DNA of 64,000 bases from Terriglobia bacterium (GTDB lineage: Bacteria > Acidobacteriota > Terriglobia > Terriglobales > Acidobacteriaceae). Positions 52,119 to 60,886 of the stretch are shown in pieces. How positions within the stretch are numbered: position 1 is the stretch's first letter; every line of letters begins with the position of its first letter. The notes under the pieces are model-generated. The model did not search any database and was not told the origin of the DNA. It saw only the letters and a list, made by a program, of their open reading frames with translations. The stretch covers positions 185,927 through 249,926 of the forward strand of contig JAIQEU010000011.1 in NCBI GenBank assembly GCA_020073665.1, in the 5' to 3' direction. The position numbers and the translations under genes were made by a program.

Positions 52119-53204
52119 ATGCAAAAGGTATTACGCTGGTTGGCATTAGTTCTGCTGGTTGCGCTGCCCGCAGCTTTGGGCGCGGACACGGTGATCGAGG
52201 AGATCATTGCGCGGGTGAATAATTCCATTATCACTCGCACCGAGTACCTGCACAGCAAGGAACAACTCAAGCAGGAAGCCCAACAGGACCCATCCAATGC
52301 CGATAAGATCTACGCGGAGCGCCAGAAGGACGTCTTACGCGACCTGATCGATCAGCAGTTGCTGCTGGAGAAGGGCAAGGACCTGGATATCACCGCCGAT
52401 ACTGAGCTGATCAAACGCCTGGACGAGATGCGTAAACAAATGAACCTGGAGACCATGGAGGATCTGGAAAAGGCGGCCCAGGGACAGGGAGTGTCGTTCG
52501 AGGACTTCAAACAGAACCTGCGCAACCAGATCATTACCCAGCAAGTGATCGGCAAGGAAGTCGGATCAAAGCTGACCATCGGCAAAGATGATGTGCAGCA
52601 GTACTACAACGAACACATGAGTGAGATGCAACAACCGGAGGAGATCCGGCTGGGAGAGATCCTGGTTTCTACCGACACCAAGCCCAGCGCTGATACCACC
52701 ACCGAGCAGCAAGTGGCGGCGGCGCAGGCCAAGGCGGAAGCCCTGTTGGCCGATATCCGCAAGGGCGAGTCGTTCGAAGACGTGGCCAAGAAAAGCTCGG
52801 ACGGACCCTCGGCCGCGCAAGGTGGTGACCTCGGGTATTTCAAACGGGGTACCCTGGCCAAGGAACTCGAAGACAAGACCTTCGCCATGAAGGCCGGGGA
52901 TGTGTCCGATGTCATCCGCACCAAGCAGGGCTTTGTCATCCTCAAGGTGAGCGAACACCACGAGGCTGGCGTGCCTCCGCTCAGCGAAGTCGAGCCGCGC
53001 ATCCAGGATGCCCTTTACATGCACAAGCTGCAACCCGCGCTGCGATCCTATCTGGAGAAATTGCGCGAGGATGCCTACATCGATATCAAGCCTGGCTATG
53101 TGGACACCGGGGCCAGTCCCAAGCAGACCAAGCTGATCGAGACCACCGCCGCCGACAGCGGGGCGAAGCCGCTCAAAAAGAAGAAAAAACTCGGGGTGTT
53201 TTAG
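52119..53204 (+). CDS. SurA-like periplasmic peptidylprolyl isomerase
   Basis: A 361-residue chaperone/foldase with a signal peptide (MQKVLRWLALVLLVALPAAL). A SurA N-terminal helical domain (about 25-165, IEEIIARVNNSIITRTEYL) precedes one parvulin rotamase domain (about 185-285, EIRLGEILVS ... GGDLGYFKRGTLAKELED ... VIRTKQGFVILKV). A C-terminal helix and a basic KKKKK tail finish the protein. It should assist outer-membrane protein folding in the periplasm. ATG 52119 gives the signal peptide directly and is preferred to the ATG 39 nt upstream. The following YhaM-like gene is 60 bp downstream on the same strand. Confidence 0.93.
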   Translation: MQKVLRWLALVLLVALPAALGADTVIEEIIARVNNSIITRTEYLHSKEQLKQEAQQDPSNADKIYAERQKDVLRDLIDQQLLLEKGKDLDITADTELIKRLDEMRKQMNLETMEDLEKAAQGQGVSFEDFKQNLRNQIITQQVIGKEVGSKLTIGKDDVQQYYNEHMSEMQQPEEIRLGEILVSTDTKPSADTTTEQQVAAAQAKAEALLADIRKGESFEDVAKKSSDGPSAAQGGDLGYFKRGTLAKELEDKTFAMKAGDVSDVIRTKQGFVILKVSEHHEAGVPPLSEVEPRIQDALYMHKLQPALRSYLEKLREDAYIDIKPGYVDTGASPKQTKLIETTAADSGAKPLKKKKKLGVF

Positions 53205-53264
53205 TTTAAGCTGGGCCCCGGCTGGAGTTTGCCCCGGGTATGCGGTCAGTGACTTGAACACGCC

Positions 53265-54365
53265 ATGAAGGAATTCTTCATCTCCGAGTGTGGGCAGCAC
53301 GAAAACAAAGTCATTACCTCCAGTTTTGTAGTGGTGTCAAAGCAGGTCAAACCCAAGAAAACTGGCGAACCTTATCTGGCGCTGGTCTTGGGGGACCGCA
53401 CCGGCCAGATCGAAGCCAAGATGTGGGACAACGTCGAGGATGCCCTCGATGCGTTCGAGCAGGACGATTTTCTCAAGGTCAAGGGTCTGCTCAACAAATA
53501 TAAGAACCGCTTTCAGGTCACCATCCACAAGTTGCGCCGGCTGGGAGAATCAGAAGTCGATTTTGCCGACTACCTGCCCAAGACCGTAAAGGACATCGGT
53601 GAGTTGTGGCAAACCCTGGCCGGATTTGTCGAAAGCTTTCACAATCTCCATCTCAAGGCCCTGGTCCAGGCCTTCATGGCCGATCCTGAAATTGCCGAAG
53701 CCTACCGCAACGCGCCGGCGGCGAAGACCCTGCATCATGCCTACATCGGTGGCCTGCTTGACCACGTGGTATCACTGTTCCGCTCCTGTGACCTGGTCTG
53801 CCGGAACTATCCGCAGATCAACCGCGATCTGCTGCTGACCGGCGCATTTCTCCACGACATTGGCAAGATCCACGAGCTTACCTACAACCGCGCATTTTCC
53901 TATACCACCCGCGGGCAGCTGTTGGGGCACATGATCATTGAACTGGAGATGCTGCAGGCGAAACTCGCCCTGCTGCCAGACTTCCCGGACGAACTCAAGA
54001 CCCTGGTCGAGCACTTGATCATCAGTCACCACGGACAATACGACTTCGGCTCACCCAAGCTGCCCATGTTTCCGGAAGCGCTCATGCTCCATTACCTCGA
54101 TGACCTCGATTCCAAGATGGAGAGCATGCGCGCCCATTTCGAACGCGAGGCCGACCAGGAGAATGCCTGGACCAGCTACAACGCCTCGCTCGGCCGGCCC
54201 TTGCTGAACACCACAAAATTTCTGGAGAAAAAAACAGTCCGGCCCCAGTCGCCGGCGGCAGAGCCGGCTGAAGATGAGAACCTTACGCTGCCGGGATTGG
54301 ATCTACCGGATGCCAACAAGAACGAACAGCCGAAGGCGGCTGTGACCCAGCCGGACAAGCGGTAG
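53265..54365 (+). CDS. YhaM-like 3'-5' exoribonuclease (OB fold + HD domain)
   Basis: A 366-residue cytoplasmic nuclease. The N-terminal OB-type nucleic-acid domain (about 15-105, VVVSKQVKPKKTGEPYLAL ... GQIEAKMWDN) is followed by an HD domain (about 150-310), with HHAYIGGLLDHV, FLHDIGKIHEL (HD dyad) and EHLIISHHGQYDFG. This arrangement is characteristic of YhaM/Cbf1 enzymes that trim RNA and single-stranded DNA. The C-terminal 55 residues are polar and unconserved. No obvious operon partner; it follows the isomerase gene closely and may be co-transcribed. Confidence 0.9.
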   Translation: MKEFFISECGQHENKVITSSFVVVSKQVKPKKTGEPYLALVLGDRTGQIEAKMWDNVEDALDAFEQDDFLKVKGLLNKYKNRFQVTIHKLRRLGESEVDFADYLPKTVKDIGELWQTLAGFVESFHNLHLKALVQAFMADPEIAEAYRNAPAAKTLHHAYIGGLLDHVVSLFRSCDLVCRNYPQINRDLLLTGAFLHDIGKIHELTYNRAFSYTTRGQLLGHMIIELEMLQAKLALLPDFPDELKTLVEHLIISHHGQYDFGSPKLPMFPEALMLHYLDDLDSKMESMRAHFEREADQENAWTSYNASLGRPLLNTTKFLEKKTVRPQSPAAEPAEDENLTLPGLDLPDANKNEQPKAAVTQPDKR

Positions 54366-54459
54366 TTCGAACTTCTACCTCGACCCGCAGGACCGGCGTT
54401 CATTGCGCGCAGTGTAACCTGCGACTTTTTGTTTAACATTTTTTCGAATGGAGGAAATC

Positions 54460-55152
54460 ATGGGTTCGCGCTTAGCAACAATCACTCTCGCACTGTATTT
54501 ATCGTTGATGCTTTTCGCCTGCAGCAAGCCCGCAGATCAAACCACCGGCGGTACGGAGAACGCGCCAGGCGGTGGCATGGCGGACAAGACCAAAGAGGCC
54601 ATGAAATCGGAAGCAGCGAAACCGGCGCCGGCGCCGGCGCCGGCGCCGGCGGTGATCCCCGCCGGGACCGTACTCACGGTGCGCCTGGGAGAAGCCCTCG
54701 GTTCCAAGATCAGCCAAGCCGGCCAGACATTTTCCGCGACTTTGGCTAATCCCGTTGAGGTAGACGGGAAAGCTGTGATTCCCGCTGGCGCGACTGCCTC
54801 CGGCACGGTTGTGGACGCCAAACCGTTGGGCCGTTTCAAGGGTGGCGCCAGCCTGACGGTGAAGCTGACTTCGATCAGCGTCAACGGGACGGATCGCCCA
54901 ATCGAGACTTCGTCGGTAGGCCGGACCGAAAAAGGCAAGGGTAAGCGCACCGCCACTATGATCGGCGGCGGCGCCGGAGTGGGCGCGCTGATTGGCGGAC
55001 TCGCCGGCGGCGGCAAAGGCGCTGCCATTGGAGCTTTGGCGGGTGCAGGTGCGGGCACGGCTGGGACGGCATTTACCGGAAACAAGGACGTCGTCCTGCC
55101 GGCTGAGTCCGCGCTCAGTTTTAAGCTCGAGCAGCCGCTGGAAATAAAGTAG
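54460..55152 (+). CDS. glycine-zipper outer-membrane lipoprotein
   Basis: A 230-residue protein with a lipoprotein signal (lipobox LFAC|S near residue 21). An Ala/Pro stretch encoded by five perfect CCGGCG hexamers follows, then a beta domain (about 75-150) resembling a conjugal-transfer/SLT-like barrel, and a C-terminal glycine zipper (about 165-195, GGGAGVGALIGGLAGGGKG). It probably resides in the outer membrane. ATG 54460 has GGAGG six bases upstream; the ATG 12 nt before is inferior. A strong terminator follows the stop. The function is unknown; such zipper proteins occur widely in acidobacteria. Confidence 0.85.
   Translation: MGSRLATITLALYLSLMLFACSKPADQTTGGTENAPGGGMADKTKEAMKSEAAKPAPAPAPAPAVIPAGTVLTVRLGEALGSKISQAGQTFSATLANPVEVDGKAVIPAGATASGTVVDAKPLGRFKGGASLTVKLTSISVNGTDRPIETSSVGRTEKGKGKRTATMIGGGAGVGALIGGLAGGGKGAAIGALAGAGAGTAGTAFTGNKDVVLPAESALSFKLEQPLEIK
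54622..54651. repeat. hexanucleotide microsatellite (CCGGCG)x5
   Basis: Five perfect CCGGCG units lie within the lipoprotein gene and encode alternating Ala-Pro. The unit length preserves the reading frame, so slippage would lengthen or shorten the linker without disrupting the gene. Confidence 0.92.
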
Positions 55153-55175
55153 CTGTGAGCTTTCAGCCTTTTACC

Positions 55176-55205
55176 GCCCCCGGGGATTGCCCCTGGGGGC
55201 TTATT
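55176..55205 (+). terminator. rho-independent terminator after the lipoprotein gene
   Basis: GCCCCCGGGG and CCCCTGGGGGC form a strong 10-bp stem around ATTG, followed by TTATT. It lies 24 bp beyond the lipoprotein stop. Confidence 0.82.
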
Positions 55206-55216
55206 GTCAGCAATCC

Positions 55217-55251
55217 GGTTACCGACCAACGACGAGAGACCAACGACGGAG
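55217..55251. repeat. heptameric array before the HAD gene
   Basis: GACCAAC, GACGAGA, GACCAAC and GACGGAG follow GGTTACC without a gap and end three bases before the HAD ATG (55255). The 14-nt dimer GACCAACGACGnnn is repeated twice. The last unit provides the GGAG ribosome-binding site. Confidence 0.82.
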
Positions 55252-55254
55252 TTC

Positions 55255-55953
55255 ATGCTCGAGTTCACCCGCTTCCAAGTGCTCACCTTCGACTGCTACG
55301 GCACCCTGATCAATTGGGAGACCGGCATCTTCTCAGCCCTGCGGCCGATTCTCTCCGCCCACGGAAAGACCCTGGCAGACAGCGCCCTTCTGGAAATGTA
55401 CGGGGAACTTGAGGCCGAGGCCGAGCTAGGCGAGTTCCGGCCATACAAAGAGGTGCTGCAGGCGGTCGTGACTGGATTTGGCGAGCGCCTGGGATTTTCG
55501 CCCACGCTATCGGAGCAGCGCTCGCTGCCCGAGTCGCTGCCCAACTGGCAGCCTTTTGCCGACGTCGCCGCGCTTCACAAACTGAGGACCCGTTATAAAC
55601 TCGCGGTGATTTCCAACGTCGATGATGACCTCTTCACTGCCTCCTCCCGCCGCCTTGAGGTGGCATTCGATCAGGTCATCACGGCGCAACAGGCCCGCTG
55701 TTACAAGCCCTGCCTCGACATTTTCAAGATGGCCCTGGGCCGGCTCGGCGCGGCGCCCGATCGCGTACTCCACGTCGGGCAGAGCATCTATCACGATGTA
55801 ATCCCGGCCCAGTCCTTGGGGATCGCCACCGTCTGGGTAAACCGGCCGTCACCTCGTCCGAACGTAGGGGCCGTCAAGGTTGCTTCCGGCAAGCCGGATT
55901 TGGAAGTTTCGAACCTGGAGAGTTTGGCGAACCTGGTGGTACTAGCAGGGTAA
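55255..55953 (+). CDS. HAD-family hydrolase, haloacid dehalogenase type II-like
   Basis: A 232-residue cytosolic hydrolase with all four HAD motifs: FDCYGTLINW (nucleophile Asp, about residue 13), VISNVDDD (motif II, about 118), CYKPCLDIFKMAL (Lys, motif III) and HVGQSIYHDVIPAQ (motif IV). The TLINWETG and GFSPTLSEQ features are like L-2-haloacid dehalogenases (type II), but the same subfamily includes phosphatases, so dehalogenation is not established. I chose ATG 55255 with GGAG. It converges with glnD, with 161 bp between. Confidence 0.88.
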   Translation: MLEFTRFQVLTFDCYGTLINWETGIFSALRPILSAHGKTLADSALLEMYGELEAEAELGEFRPYKEVLQAVVTGFGERLGFSPTLSEQRSLPESLPNWQPFADVAALHKLRTRYKLAVISNVDDDLFTASSRRLEVAFDQVITAQQARCYKPCLDIFKMALGRLGAAPDRVLHVGQSIYHDVIPAQSLGIATVWVNRPSPRPNVGAVKVASGKPDLEVSNLESLANLVVLAG

Positions 55954-56114
55954 GACCGGGTCCGCTGGGCATGGTGGAAGCTGCGATTGATTTTAGAACC
56001 CCGAGGAAACGTATGCCTTGCGATAACTTTAAGCGAAGCCCCCTTCATTTCCCAGACCCGGTGGGGGCATAGGATGGGAAGTCACTCCGTGCAACGCTGG
56101 CGTGGGAACGCCCG

Positions 56115-58682
56115 TCAGAGTCTCTCGAGAATAGCTCCTTGCAACTCGCATTGAAGTTCAGGATCCAGCTTCTTGCCCTGACACGAAAGGTAGAAAACAT
56201 CGAGGGCGGTCTGGCCCTGCGTGTCAATCAACGCGACTTCTATGTTGCAACCATGCTCTGAAACCGCCGTGCTGATGTCATACAGCAAGCCGGGTCGGTC
56301 CCTGGCGACAAGTTCGAGGAGAGTGCTGTGAGAGGAGCAATCGTTATCGAAACGAACCCGCGGTTTGACGTTCAGCTTCGACCTGCTCGGACCAAACTGT
56401 GCCTTCTCAGCGACCAGTTTCGTGATATCGAGTTCGCCGGAAACCGCATCCGCGATGTGCCGCTCTAGGCGCCGGGCCTCTGAAGGATTCAACTCAAGCG
56501 TGCGAAACCGGTCAGAAAATCGAATAGTGTCCAGGACCACGCCCGCCCTATTGGAGAAAGCCTCGGCCTTCAGAATATTCATTCGCCAGGAGGAAAGCAC
56601 ACCGGCGAGCGTCGCGAACAGTCGCCGACGGTCGGTGGTCAGTACTGTGAGTTGGTAGTACGAATATCCCCTTGCGACTCGAACCTGCACAGCGTCCTCT
56701 TCCAACTCGCGCCACATTCCATAATGAGCCAAAATCTCTGTCCTGGTGTGGGAGAGCAGGTAACGCTTGGGGAGGCCATCCAGGAATAGGCGGACATCCT
56801 TCAATTCAAACGAAGCCCCAAAGATGTGCTCTAAATCGCCGTCGGCTGGGCTGGTGTGCAGGCGCTTGTCATCCACACTTCGGTTTAAGTGATTCTCGGC
56901 CGCGGCAAAAAGACTCCACAGCATTTCGGCTTTCCAGGGCGTCAACGCTTGCGGATTGACCGCAGAGACATCTGCATAGGTAAAAAGTGTGAGCATCTTC
57001 AAGCGTTCTACCGTGCCCACGGATTCGGCGAAGTTATGGACCGTCTCCGGATCGAAGATGTCACGTTGCCGAATCGTTTCTGACATGCGCAGGTGCTGCG
57101 CAATCAAGAAACGTGTGACTTCACGGTCGTTGGCTTCAAGTTTGAGCTGCTCAAAGATACTTTGCAACGCTTCGAGACTGCCATCCACATGGCTGGCTAC
57201 CGGCATACCCTTGCCGAGATCGTGGAATAGAAGAGCAAGGAATAGTAGTTCGGGGCGCTCGATTCCGCCCAGAATGTCTCGAAATCGCCGCTGCAACCCA
57301 TCGTCACCAATACTGAGCGCATGCAGACTCTCAATCGCAACAAACGAATGTTCATCCACGGTGTAGCGGTGGTAATAGTCTCGTATCACCAGCGAGTCGA
57401 TCAGCTGAAATTCCTTAAAGAGAAGCACTAGCAATCCCAGCCGGTGCATGGCTCGCAAAGCTGCGCCGGCATGCGGCAACACCAGGATTCGGCGGAAATC
57501 TGCCCAGAGGTCGGGTGTTCCGGTGAGCCAGCGCTGAAATTCCGGGAGAGTCGCTTCAATCCATCGTTCAGTATCCGCGCTGAGCTTGACGCCGTGTCGG
57601 GCGATGAACTCGAACAAGCGGAACAGAAGTGCAGGATCTGCCACTGACGATCGTTGCCGCAGAAAGACACAGCCTTCCACCACCGTAAGATCGGCGTTGG
57701 ACAGCCGCGACTTGCGATTCTGGAAGAGGCGGTACATCCCGGACTGTGCGGCCGGCACTTCGTCCAGGAGCACCGTAAGGCGGTAGATCGACCGGACATG
57801 TCGAAAATAAGCGCGCATCCACTCCGCCGGCGAGGCTGGCCCGTCCGGCATGCCTATGCCTCGTGCAGCAGCCTCAGATTGCAAATCGTAGGTGAGCGTG
57901 TTGAGGTCCCGGCCCTGCTGAGAGTGGAGAAAACAGCGCACTGAGGAGAGGAAATCGATGGCCGCCTGGCATTCGTTGCGCAGCACGTTGGGAAGAAGGT
58001 TTTCCGGCATCGGCCAGGCGGCGCTCTTCTCCAGTTCCGAAATCGTAGAGAGCCAGCATGCGACCTGGTAGTCGCGCATGCCGCCAGGGCATTCCTTGAT
58101 ATTCGGCTCCAGGTGGAAAATGGTGTGCCCGTACTTTTGGTGTCGTGCACGAGTCAGTTCGCACAGCCTCTGCATCATTTCAGGAGCTTCGCGTGCCACC
58201 ATCCTCGGGACGACACGGGTGTAGAGCCGCTCAAACAAATCCATATCGCCGCACAAATAGCGGCAATTAAGCAGGGCGATACTGAACTCGAGATTGTCGC
58301 GGTGAAGTTTGCCGCATTCTGCCAGGGTTCTTGTGGTAGGGCTCACACGCAGATGCAAGTCCCAAAGAGCCCGGCAGATGTTCGCAACGACGTGCTTCTG
58401 CCGTGGTTCATCGTCCGCCTGCTCAACCAGGAAGAGAAGGTCGACATCGGAACAAGGGAACAAGGCACGACGGCCGTACCCGCCGATTGCGATGACACAG
58501 AGTCGCTCCGATCCGGCTGCGAGGTCAGAGTTCCATAGCTGCAGGATCACCGTATCTACGAGCGCTGAGCGGGCGCGCGTCGCGGCTCCGCCGTCCTGTG
58601 AGGCCTCGAAGGTCTTGCCGATCTTCTCGGATTCGCCGCGGTAGATATCGCGCACCACGAGGCCATTGGCCAGGAGTGACAT
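56115..58682 (-). CDS. glnD: bifunctional uridylyltransferase/uridylyl-removing enzyme (PII UTase)
   Basis: An 855-residue sensor of glutamine that uridylylates or de-uridylylates PII. The nucleotidyltransferase motif is IGGYGRRALFPCSDVDLLFL (about 68-87). The GlnE/PII-uridylyl helical linker follows, then an HD domain with LFHDLGKGMPVASH (about 475) and two ACT domains at the C-terminus (about 680-760 and 790-855, the last beginning LELVARDRPGLLYDIS). Somewhat shorter than E. coli GlnD but with every catalytic domain. It lies 27 bp downstream of glnK, in one unit with amtB. The start at ATG 58682 lacks a clear ribosome-binding site. Confidence 0.96.
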   Translation of the reverse strand: MSLLANGLVVRDIYRGESEKIGKTFEASQDGGAATRARSALVDTVILQLWNSDLAAGSERLCVIAIGGYGRRALFPCSDVDLLFLVEQADDEPRQKHVVANICRALWDLHLRVSPTTRTLAECGKLHRDNLEFSIALLNCRYLCGDMDLFERLYTRVVPRMVAREAPEMMQRLCELTRARHQKYGHTIFHLEPNIKECPGGMRDYQVACWLSTISELEKSAAWPMPENLLPNVLRNECQAAIDFLSSVRCFLHSQQGRDLNTLTYDLQSEAAARGIGMPDGPASPAEWMRAYFRHVRSIYRLTVLLDEVPAAQSGMYRLFQNRKSRLSNADLTVVEGCVFLRQRSSVADPALLFRLFEFIARHGVKLSADTERWIEATLPEFQRWLTGTPDLWADFRRILVLPHAGAALRAMHRLGLLVLLFKEFQLIDSLVIRDYYHRYTVDEHSFVAIESLHALSIGDDGLQRRFRDILGGIERPELLFLALLFHDLGKGMPVASHVDGSLEALQSIFEQLKLEANDREVTRFLIAQHLRMSETIRQRDIFDPETVHNFAESVGTVERLKMLTLFTYADVSAVNPQALTPWKAEMLWSLFAAAENHLNRSVDDKRLHTSPADGDLEHIFGASFELKDVRLFLDGLPKRYLLSHTRTEILAHYGMWRELEEDAVQVRVARGYSYYQLTVLTTDRRRLFATLAGVLSSWRMNILKAEAFSNRAGVVLDTIRFSDRFRTLELNPSEARRLERHIADAVSGELDITKLVAEKAQFGPSRSKLNVKPRVRFDNDCSSHSTLLELVARDRPGLLYDISTAVSEHGCNIEVALIDTQGQTALDVFYLSCQGKKLDPELQCELQGAILERL

Positions 58683-58709
58683 AGAGTTAGTCCGACCTTG
58701 TTGGCCCCG

Positions 58710-59048
58710 CTACAGCGCGGCAACCCCGCGGTCCTGGTTGCGAATGCGAATCGCTTCCTCAACCCGGGACAAGAAAATCTTCCCGTCGCCGATTTTCCCG
58801 GTGGCAGCGGTTTGCACGATCGCGTCGACGGCCGCATCCACAAGGTTGTCGGACAGGACCATTTCGATTTTGATCTTCGGGACGAGATCTACGGTGTACT
58901 CCCGGCCTCGATAGACCTCGGTATGACCTTTCTGCCGGCCATGGCCGCGCACATCCGATATGGTCATGCCGTCGACACCGAGTTCGGCAAGAGCCTCTTT
59001 CACTGCCTCAAACCTCGAAGGCTGAATGATCGCTTCGAGCTTAGTCAT
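58710..59048 (-). CDS. glnK: nitrogen regulatory protein PII (GlnK type)
   Basis: A 112-residue signal transducer with normal PII length. The T-loop contains VYRGREYTVDLVP with Tyr51 as the uridylylation site, followed by KIKIEMVLSDNLVD and the C-terminal TGKIGDGKIFLSRVEEAIRIR signature. It binds ATP/ADP and 2-oxoglutarate and blocks AmtB under nitrogen sufficiency. ATG 59048 overlaps the amtB stop (ATGA), with GAGGTGA as ribosome-binding site inside amtB. The coupling to amtB argues for GlnK rather than GlnB. glnD follows 27 bp downstream. Confidence 0.97.
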   Translation of the reverse strand: MTKLEAIIQPSRFEAVKEALAELGVDGMTISDVRGHGRQKGHTEVYRGREYTVDLVPKIKIEMVLSDNLVDAAVDAIVQTAATGKIGDGKIFLSRVEEAIRIRNQDRGVAAL

Positions 59049-60667
59049 TTTGTCACCTCAGGCAAAACCGATCCGAATGCGGCCACATGAATTGCTGGGT
59101 CGTGCTGTTGCTGCGCAGCAACCCCGGCAGGCGCAGCCAAGGTCGAGATCACATATTCTGGATAAGCCGAAATGCCGTGTTCGTGCAAGTCCAGGCCGTA
59201 AAGCTCTCCCTCTCGGGATACGCGTAGCGTTCCAGTGGCATGAACCAAATACATGACCGCCATCGCCACCGCAAATGTGGTGGTGGTGATGATCAAGCTG
59301 CCGATCGCCTGGGCGAGCAGCACTTGCGTGCCGCCGCCATACAACAATCCTTTTAAAGGTGCAGAGTTGTCGGGCGAAACCGGTCCCGTCGCACCGTACT
59401 TGCCACAGGCGAACAGACCCAGTGAAAGCGTCCCCCAGATACCGCAGATGCCGTGAACTGGGACCGCACCGATAGGATCGTCGATGCGCAGCCACTCCAG
59501 CAGTTCCACTCCGGCAACCACAATCACCCCGGCAATACCTCCGAGGAGGATGGAACCAGTTGGACTGACCCAGTAGCAAGGGCAGGTGATGGCCACCAAC
59601 CCGGCCAGGAATCCGTTTACCGTGAAGCTCACATCCCACTTCTTGCTCGACATGTACGCATAAGCCATGGCCGTCAACCCTGCGGCACACGCCGCCAGGG
59701 TGGTATTGGTAGCGACGCGGCCGATGCCCTCAAAGTCCATGGCTGACAGCGTGCTGCCGGGATTGAACCCGTACCAGCCAAACCAGAGGAGCAGGCCGCC
59801 ACAGGCTGCGATTGTCAAGTCATGCGGCATCATCGGACCACCGCCGTCGCGCTTGAATTTGCGGCCCAGACGCGGACCAAGAACTATAGACCCGGCTAGT
59901 GCAATGAAACCACCGATCGTATGCACGACGGTAGATCCGGCGAAATCATGGAAACCCATTCCCAGCGAAGGAAAGAAGTGACCATCGCTACCCATCAAGG
60001 CCAGGAAACCGTCCGGCCCCCAGGCCCAGTGCCCGATGATCGGGTAGATGAAACCAGAAACACCGACGCTGTAAAGCAGGTCACCAAGGAATCCGGTACG
60101 GCCGATCATGGCACCCGAGGTGATGGTGGAGCAGGTGTCGGCAAAGGCGAACTGGAACAGCCAGAATGCCAGGAAAGCAACGCCGGTGCTTTCATAGGTT
60201 GCCGGTGCGTCTTGCAGGAAGAACCAGTGGTATCCGATAAACCCGTTGCCGTGGCTGAACATGAAGGCGAAACCGAAGGCATAAAAGAGGATGCCGCACA
60301 GGCAGGTATCCACGACGCATTCCATGAGGACGTTTACCGTCTCGCGGGAGCGGCAGAAACCAGCCTCCAGCATCGTGAAACCAACCTGCATGCCGAACAC
60401 GAGGAACGCAGCTAGCAGCGTCCACACGGTGTTAATCGGATTGACGACATCGGCAGCCTTGATTTCAGCATCAGCGGCATAGACCCGGCCGAACATTACA
60501 CCGGAAACAACGGTGATGATGAGCAGAACCAGGCCGACGCCCAGTGCTTTGCCGGCGAACAATAGCCTCCCATACCGCCGCCATTCAGGATCCCGCAACC
60601 GGATGGCCAGTCGGACAAACTTCTGGGATAGAGATGGTTTCTTCGTTGGATGTGGAATGGCAGACAT
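59045..60667 (-). CDS. amtB: ammonium transporter AmtB
   Basis: A 540-residue channel protein of 11-12 helices. A leader of about 30 polar residues and one extra hydrophobic segment (about 37-60, GVGLVLLIITVVSGVMFGRVYA, signal-like) precede the Amt core. The twin histidines are conserved in FHDFAGSTVVHTIGG and VPVHGICGIWGT, and FCRSRETVNVLME is typical. It conducts NH4+/NH3 into the cytoplasm. I place the start at ATG 60667, with GAGGAG eight nucleotides before; codons upstream in the same frame include a hydrophobic stretch that may or may not be translated. Coupled to glnK by ATGA. Confidence 0.96.
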   Translation of the reverse strand: MSAIPHPTKKPSLSQKFVRLAIRLRDPEWRRYGRLLFAGKALGVGLVLLIITVVSGVMFGRVYAADAEIKAADVVNPINTVWTLLAAFLVFGMQVGFTMLEAGFCRSRETVNVLMECVVDTCLCGILFYAFGFAFMFSHGNGFIGYHWFFLQDAPATYESTGVAFLAFWLFQFAFADTCSTITSGAMIGRTGFLGDLLYSVGVSGFIYPIIGHWAWGPDGFLALMGSDGHFFPSLGMGFHDFAGSTVVHTIGGFIALAGSIVLGPRLGRKFKRDGGGPMMPHDLTIAACGGLLLWFGWYGFNPGSTLSAMDFEGIGRVATNTTLAACAAGLTAMAYAYMSSKKWDVSFTVNGFLAGLVAITCPCYWVSPTGSILLGGIAGVIVVAGVELLEWLRIDDPIGAVPVHGICGIWGTLSLGLFACGKYGATGPVSPDNSAPLKGLLYGGGTQVLLAQAIGSLIITTTTFAVAMAVMYLVHATGTLRVSREGELYGLDLHEHGISAYPEYVISTLAAPAGVAAQQQHDPAIHVAAFGSVLPEVTK

Positions 60668-60886
60668 CACATGGCTCCTCATAACAGGTTTTGATTCGCG
60701 TGTAGTCACGCAACCTCCCTCACGACTTCCAGATCTGAAGTGGGCGCGGCTTGAGCGCTGGTCCAAGGGGTTATTGGGTTTGTTCACCCAAGTCGCGACC
60801 CACATAAGAGCAGCGCCAACTCCGCCGCCCAAAAAGCTTCCCATCTGTTCGCGAATACTCCCGCGTTTCCACAGATGCTGTTCACT

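Noticed and set aside
60668..60886. Riboswitch or sigma-54 promoter directly upstream of amtB
   Set aside because: I looked for GG-N10-GC with TTGC and for known ammonium/glutamine riboswitch motifs and saw none that hold up.
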